Source of the DNA: Bimastos eiseni
Taxonomy: Eukaryota; Annelida; Clitellata; Crassiclitellata; Lumbricidae
Assembly: GCA_959347315.1 (NCBI GenBank)
Contig: OY365810.1
Span: 21,419,835 to 21,483,834, forward strand
DNA: 64,000 nt
Reading direction: 5' to 3'
Made by a program: the position numbers and the translations under genes. The notes beneath the pieces are model-generated. The model made no database searches, was not told where the DNA came from, and saw nothing but the letters and a program-made list of their open reading frames with translations. Positions 61,601 to 64,000 of this stretch are shown here, one piece after another. Each line of letters begins with the position of its first letter. Positions within the stretch are counted from its first letter, which is position 1.

Positions 61601-63860
61601 AATTCTGTTTGACAGACTTTGTGTTTTTTTGTATTGAGGTTATGGATGAATTCACTGTTCATTTTCCTTCAATACAAGTCTGGAAAACTGATAAACCACA
61701 GTAAGTTTTCGTGACACGTGAGATTGTAATTGACCATTATTTGAAGCAATGCTTGCTAGCATGAAGAAATGGCAGTTTCAGCTGACAGTTCTTTAGTAAA
61801 GCATTGACCATTGAGTAACATGATTCACTTGATCTCATTCTCAGTCATTCGGTGGTTGCTTCTAATCCAGATTTATATGTATATGTGTTAGATGATTTGA
61901 AGCATTGTTCCATGTCAAAGAGCAAGGACATTATCGAGAATAGTTTCATCATAGTATGTGCAACATCAGTACAGCTATTTTAAAGAGTTCCAGCGTAACG
62001 AACATAAACAGAAGTTCCATGATTACCGTCAAATGAACTAGGTAATAGTCAGTGATAGCAAACACGAAAAAATCAATAATTATTGGAGATTTATTTATAT
62101 ATTCTAATCGAAGAGTATGTCATAAATTTGAAAAGAGGCTGGTAGCCTAATGCCTGGTAGGCTATATAAAGGATTTTTGTTTTTTTCAGAGGCCTACACT
62201 TCCCAGATCTTGAAAAGTTGCTGATGAGTTACCAGTTAAGTTATATTATTTGCAACTAACCTGGGTGTCAACATGACACTGATTCCACTCTAGTAGGCCA
62301 GATATGAATCGGAAAGAAAACAGTATTGTTAAAGATACTATAAGGATATCCTGATACATACATGCCAATCATGATCCAAAGGTCACTGAAACTGTGCATA
62401 GGGTCCAGTATGTTAATTTTTTAAAGAAAAGGAATGTTAAAGTTTTACCCTGATAGATGCACTCTTGACCCTTTAATGACTGGGATGTACTAAAGTGTAA
62501 GGCATAATCAATAACACTGGTGTTAAAGGGTTAATTATAGCATTAGGTAATTAAGCCAATTAAGGTAATTAAGACATAGGGATACACTACCAGCCTAAAT
62601 ACCTTGGCTTATTCTCCACCACCCAGCCAACTCACTCTACCCAATCATCCTCCTGTCTCAGAGTCTTTCTCCACTCCAAGTCACTTCTCAACTAAGTTCT
62701 CCAACTGAGCCATATCCAATGCTGCAACACCTCTTTGGAACAATCTGCCTCCTGAATTCGGCACTTTTCCGCTCATCACTGTCTATCACCCACCATCCTC
62801 TTTCACAGACTTCTCTATCCATCACCCCTCGTGCTTTCCACTTGAAACTTTACTCTCACCTATTGAAAAACTCTTACACAGATTCACCTAAGCATCCACT
62901 TTCCAATTTTTGACCAAACGATACCTGTCTTAATAGCTACTCTGCCTCCTCTGATCCTCTGGAAACCAGACTGACCTCTCTCGGACTAACCTTTGGACAG
63001 TCCCTCTTATTCAATGCACTACTAGTGAATAAGCTGGTGCCCTGTCCTCGGCTTTCATGTGGTGCTGTAGAAGCTTGAAGATAGCGATTGTGATTACGAT
63101 TTTAATGTTGGTGTGATGATTGTAGCATGTTGTTATATGTCATGCTTATCATTTGCAGGACCCAAAGTCAGTAGACGCATTAACTAAACTTCAGAGTGAT
63201 GTTGATGAAACAAAAGCAGTTCTGGTGAGTGGGATCAATTGAATTCTTTTGGTGTTTCTTTTACTATGATCTAAGAAGAATAGCCCATTAAGAAAAGTTG
63301 ACATGGTGCTCTTTAGTTGTCGATGCTAGATGGAAGCCAGAAATATGTTGCTACTTCATTTCAGCTGCTAGTCTCATTGCTTTGACTGGTCTGTTACAAT
63401 TTTTAGTTGATGACATTGCAAAGAGTGTTCTACTGGATTCTCGTGCTTTTAAATGGTGCTCTCAGTGCTCATGAATAAGCTGGTTCCCTGCACTTGGCTT
63501 TCGAGCAGTACCATCACATTTTAAAGATTATGATCATGATTGAAAATTAACTGTTGCAAACAGTCTTTTGCTTGTTGCATCATGCAACAGAATTTTTGTA
63601 TGATGGGTCTGCAACCTATGCATTCTTTTCCTTTCTTTTACCAGTTCAGTCTGACTCTATGATTGCTGCATAGTTCAAGTTTAGTGTGTATATGTATTCA
63701 GGACACTCTGCCTTGAATGAAAGTGTGTTTGGAGGCTGTTTACTTGTCTTTTCTGTAGCATAACACTCTTGAAGTGATGTTAGACAGAGGCGAGAAGCTG
63801 GATGACATGGTCGCTCAATCGGAAGAACTGACTTTACAAGCAAAGGCATTCTACTTAACG
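55657..63860 (+). CDS. YKT6: YKT6, longin-type R-SNARE (3'-partial, 7 exons)
   Basis: Lipid-anchored R-SNARE acting in ER-Golgi, endosomal/vacuolar and autophagosome fusion. Exons: 55657-55763, 56327-56409, 58774-58874, 61639-61700, 62190-62235, 63159-63224, 63759-63860; 189 residues in the window against about 200 in the family. The start MKLFAISLL matches the invariant YKT6 N-terminus and the exon begins at the ATG. The longin domain spans exons 1-5 (QFMDFTSKLVVERS, YVCHVFVRGDRLACVLIAD, FPDLEKLLMSYQ). The SNARE motif starts in exon 6 (SDVDETKAVL) and continues in exon 7. The final exon with the CCxxM palmitoyl/farnesyl signal is beyond the window. Exon 5 lacks a GT donor (CAG|TTAAGT), so the gene as written would need a TT-AG intron. 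It lies on the same strand as the spectraplakin gene, about 5.4 kb downstream. Confidence 0.93.
55983..56162. repeat. 20-bp minisatellite in YKT6 intron 1
   Basis: About eight units of ATGAGCCATTTACTCTCTCA with single-base variants and a few 21-bp units. Confidence 0.92.
57065..57195. repeat. Possible DNA transposon terminus
   Basis: Dense AGTAACTA/TAGTTACT words, ending on the minus strand with CAGTGTTCAATAGTCGC, like the subterminal region of hAT elements. The partner end was not found with confidence. Confidence 0.3.
57464..58287. mobile_element. hAT-type element with intact 8-bp target duplication
   Basis: The terminal inverted repeats TAGTGTTGTTTT and AAAACAACACTA are perfect over 12 bp. 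They are flanked by GTGGACAA on both sides (57456-57463 and 58288-58295). The subterminal regions are rich in TTTTAGTTTTAG and TTTTCGTTTTCG words. The 824-bp element has no transposase frame. Located in YKT6 intron 2. Confidence 0.88.
58955..59030. repeat. GACA-rich simple repeat
   Basis: Irregular CAGA/GACA tetranucleotide tract in YKT6 intron 3. Confidence 0.85.
60796..61232. mobile_element. TIR element starting GGGGCCG
   Basis: The left end GGGGCCGGCCCATCCACATA and the complement of the right end, GGGGCCGTCCACATATTAC, are inverted copies. Further matching words inside include TTATGCA and, at looser fit, GGGGGAGGGGGT against GGGGAGGAGGTT. About 437 bp, non-coding, YKT6 intron 3. Confidence 0.6.
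62590..63110 (+). repeat. CR1/L2-like LINE 3' end, copy 2
   Basis: Shifting frames give T-P-L-W-N-N-L-P-P-E-F and F-H-L-K-L-Y-S-H-L-L-K-N-S-Y, the conserved last residues of CR1/L2-type ORF2. The tail GTGAATAAGCTGGTGCCCTG is shared with copy 1. Located in YKT6 intron 5, upstream of exon 6. Confidence 0.7.
63159..63860 (+). CDS. YKT6: YKT6 exons 6-7: R-SNARE core motif
   Basis: Exons 63159-63224 and 63759-63860, both phase 0. They encode LQSDVDETKAVL then HNTLEVMLDRGEKLDDMVAQ, the R-SNARE heptad register. The Arg codon at 63786-63788 in D-R-G-E-K-L is the zero-layer arginine. The exon ends K-A-F-Y-L-T at donor GTAACT. Bases 63861-64000 are intron only. Confidence 0.94.
63455..63545 (+). repeat. 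CR1/L2-like LINE 3' tail, copy 3
   Basis: Only the tail is present: CATGAATAAGCTGGTTCCCT and TTGGCTTTCGAG, matching copies 1 and 2. YKT6 intron 6. Confidence 0.6.
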
Positions 63861-64000
63861 GTAACTGATTCAATTCGAAACAGTTCTAATTGAGATGCTT
63901 TTCATCATTGCACTTAAAACATGTGTAATAGCACATATAATGGAATTACTCAGAAACTATAAGCTAACATACATGATCTAATGCAAATGTATTTGATTAT

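Overview
This is a window of nuclear DNA from an animal. Coding segments are short (28-327 codons), open in a single frame and bounded by GT...AG introns. The introns and spacers are AT-rich and full of decayed transposons, tRNA-derived SINEs, LINE 3' ends and micro/minisatellites. The proteins point to an invertebrate with one spectraplakin gene. Many AGGCCTA-type words in the spacer and the mix of hAT, RTE-like and CR1/L2-like repeats suggest a marine invertebrate, perhaps an echinoderm or another invertebrate deuterostome. That assignment is a guess.

Bases 1-50275 (+ strand) hold the 3' three quarters or so of a giant spectraplakin gene (MACF1/dystonin/Short stop family). I could chain 54 exons with consistent phases, giving about 4,105 residues. 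In order they encode a 327-residue disordered linker exon cut by the window start, a rod of roughly thirty spectrin repeats (exons 2-47), two canonical EF-hands (exons 48-49), a GAS2 microtubule-binding domain (exons 49-51) and a Ser/Arg/Thr-Pro-rich tail with an EB1-type T-x-I-P motif (exons 52-54). The actin-binding CH domains and the plakin domain must lie upstream. Of the 53 introns, 42 are phase 0 and one is GC-AG (24148-25357). A 3' UTR with an AATAAA at 50253 follows.

Bases 50276-55656 are a spacer rich in repeats: a deletion derivative of a hAT transposon with a readable transposase C-terminus, a palindromic element and LINE 3' fragments.

Bases 55657-63860 (+ strand) hold seven exons of YKT6, the longin R-SNARE. 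The last exon (prenylated CCxxM tail) lies beyond the window. Its fifth exon ends CAG|TTAAGT, an apparent G-to-T change at the first intron base, which is the most unusual gene-level observation here. Its introns hold a hAT-type element with a perfect 8-bp target duplication, a 20-bp minisatellite and more LINE fragments.

The two genes have unrelated jobs: cytoskeletal crosslinking versus vesicle fusion. I found no CRISPR, operon or prokaryotic system and no convincing new multi-gene system. The interest is in splice-site oddities, satellite architecture and intact transposon footprints.
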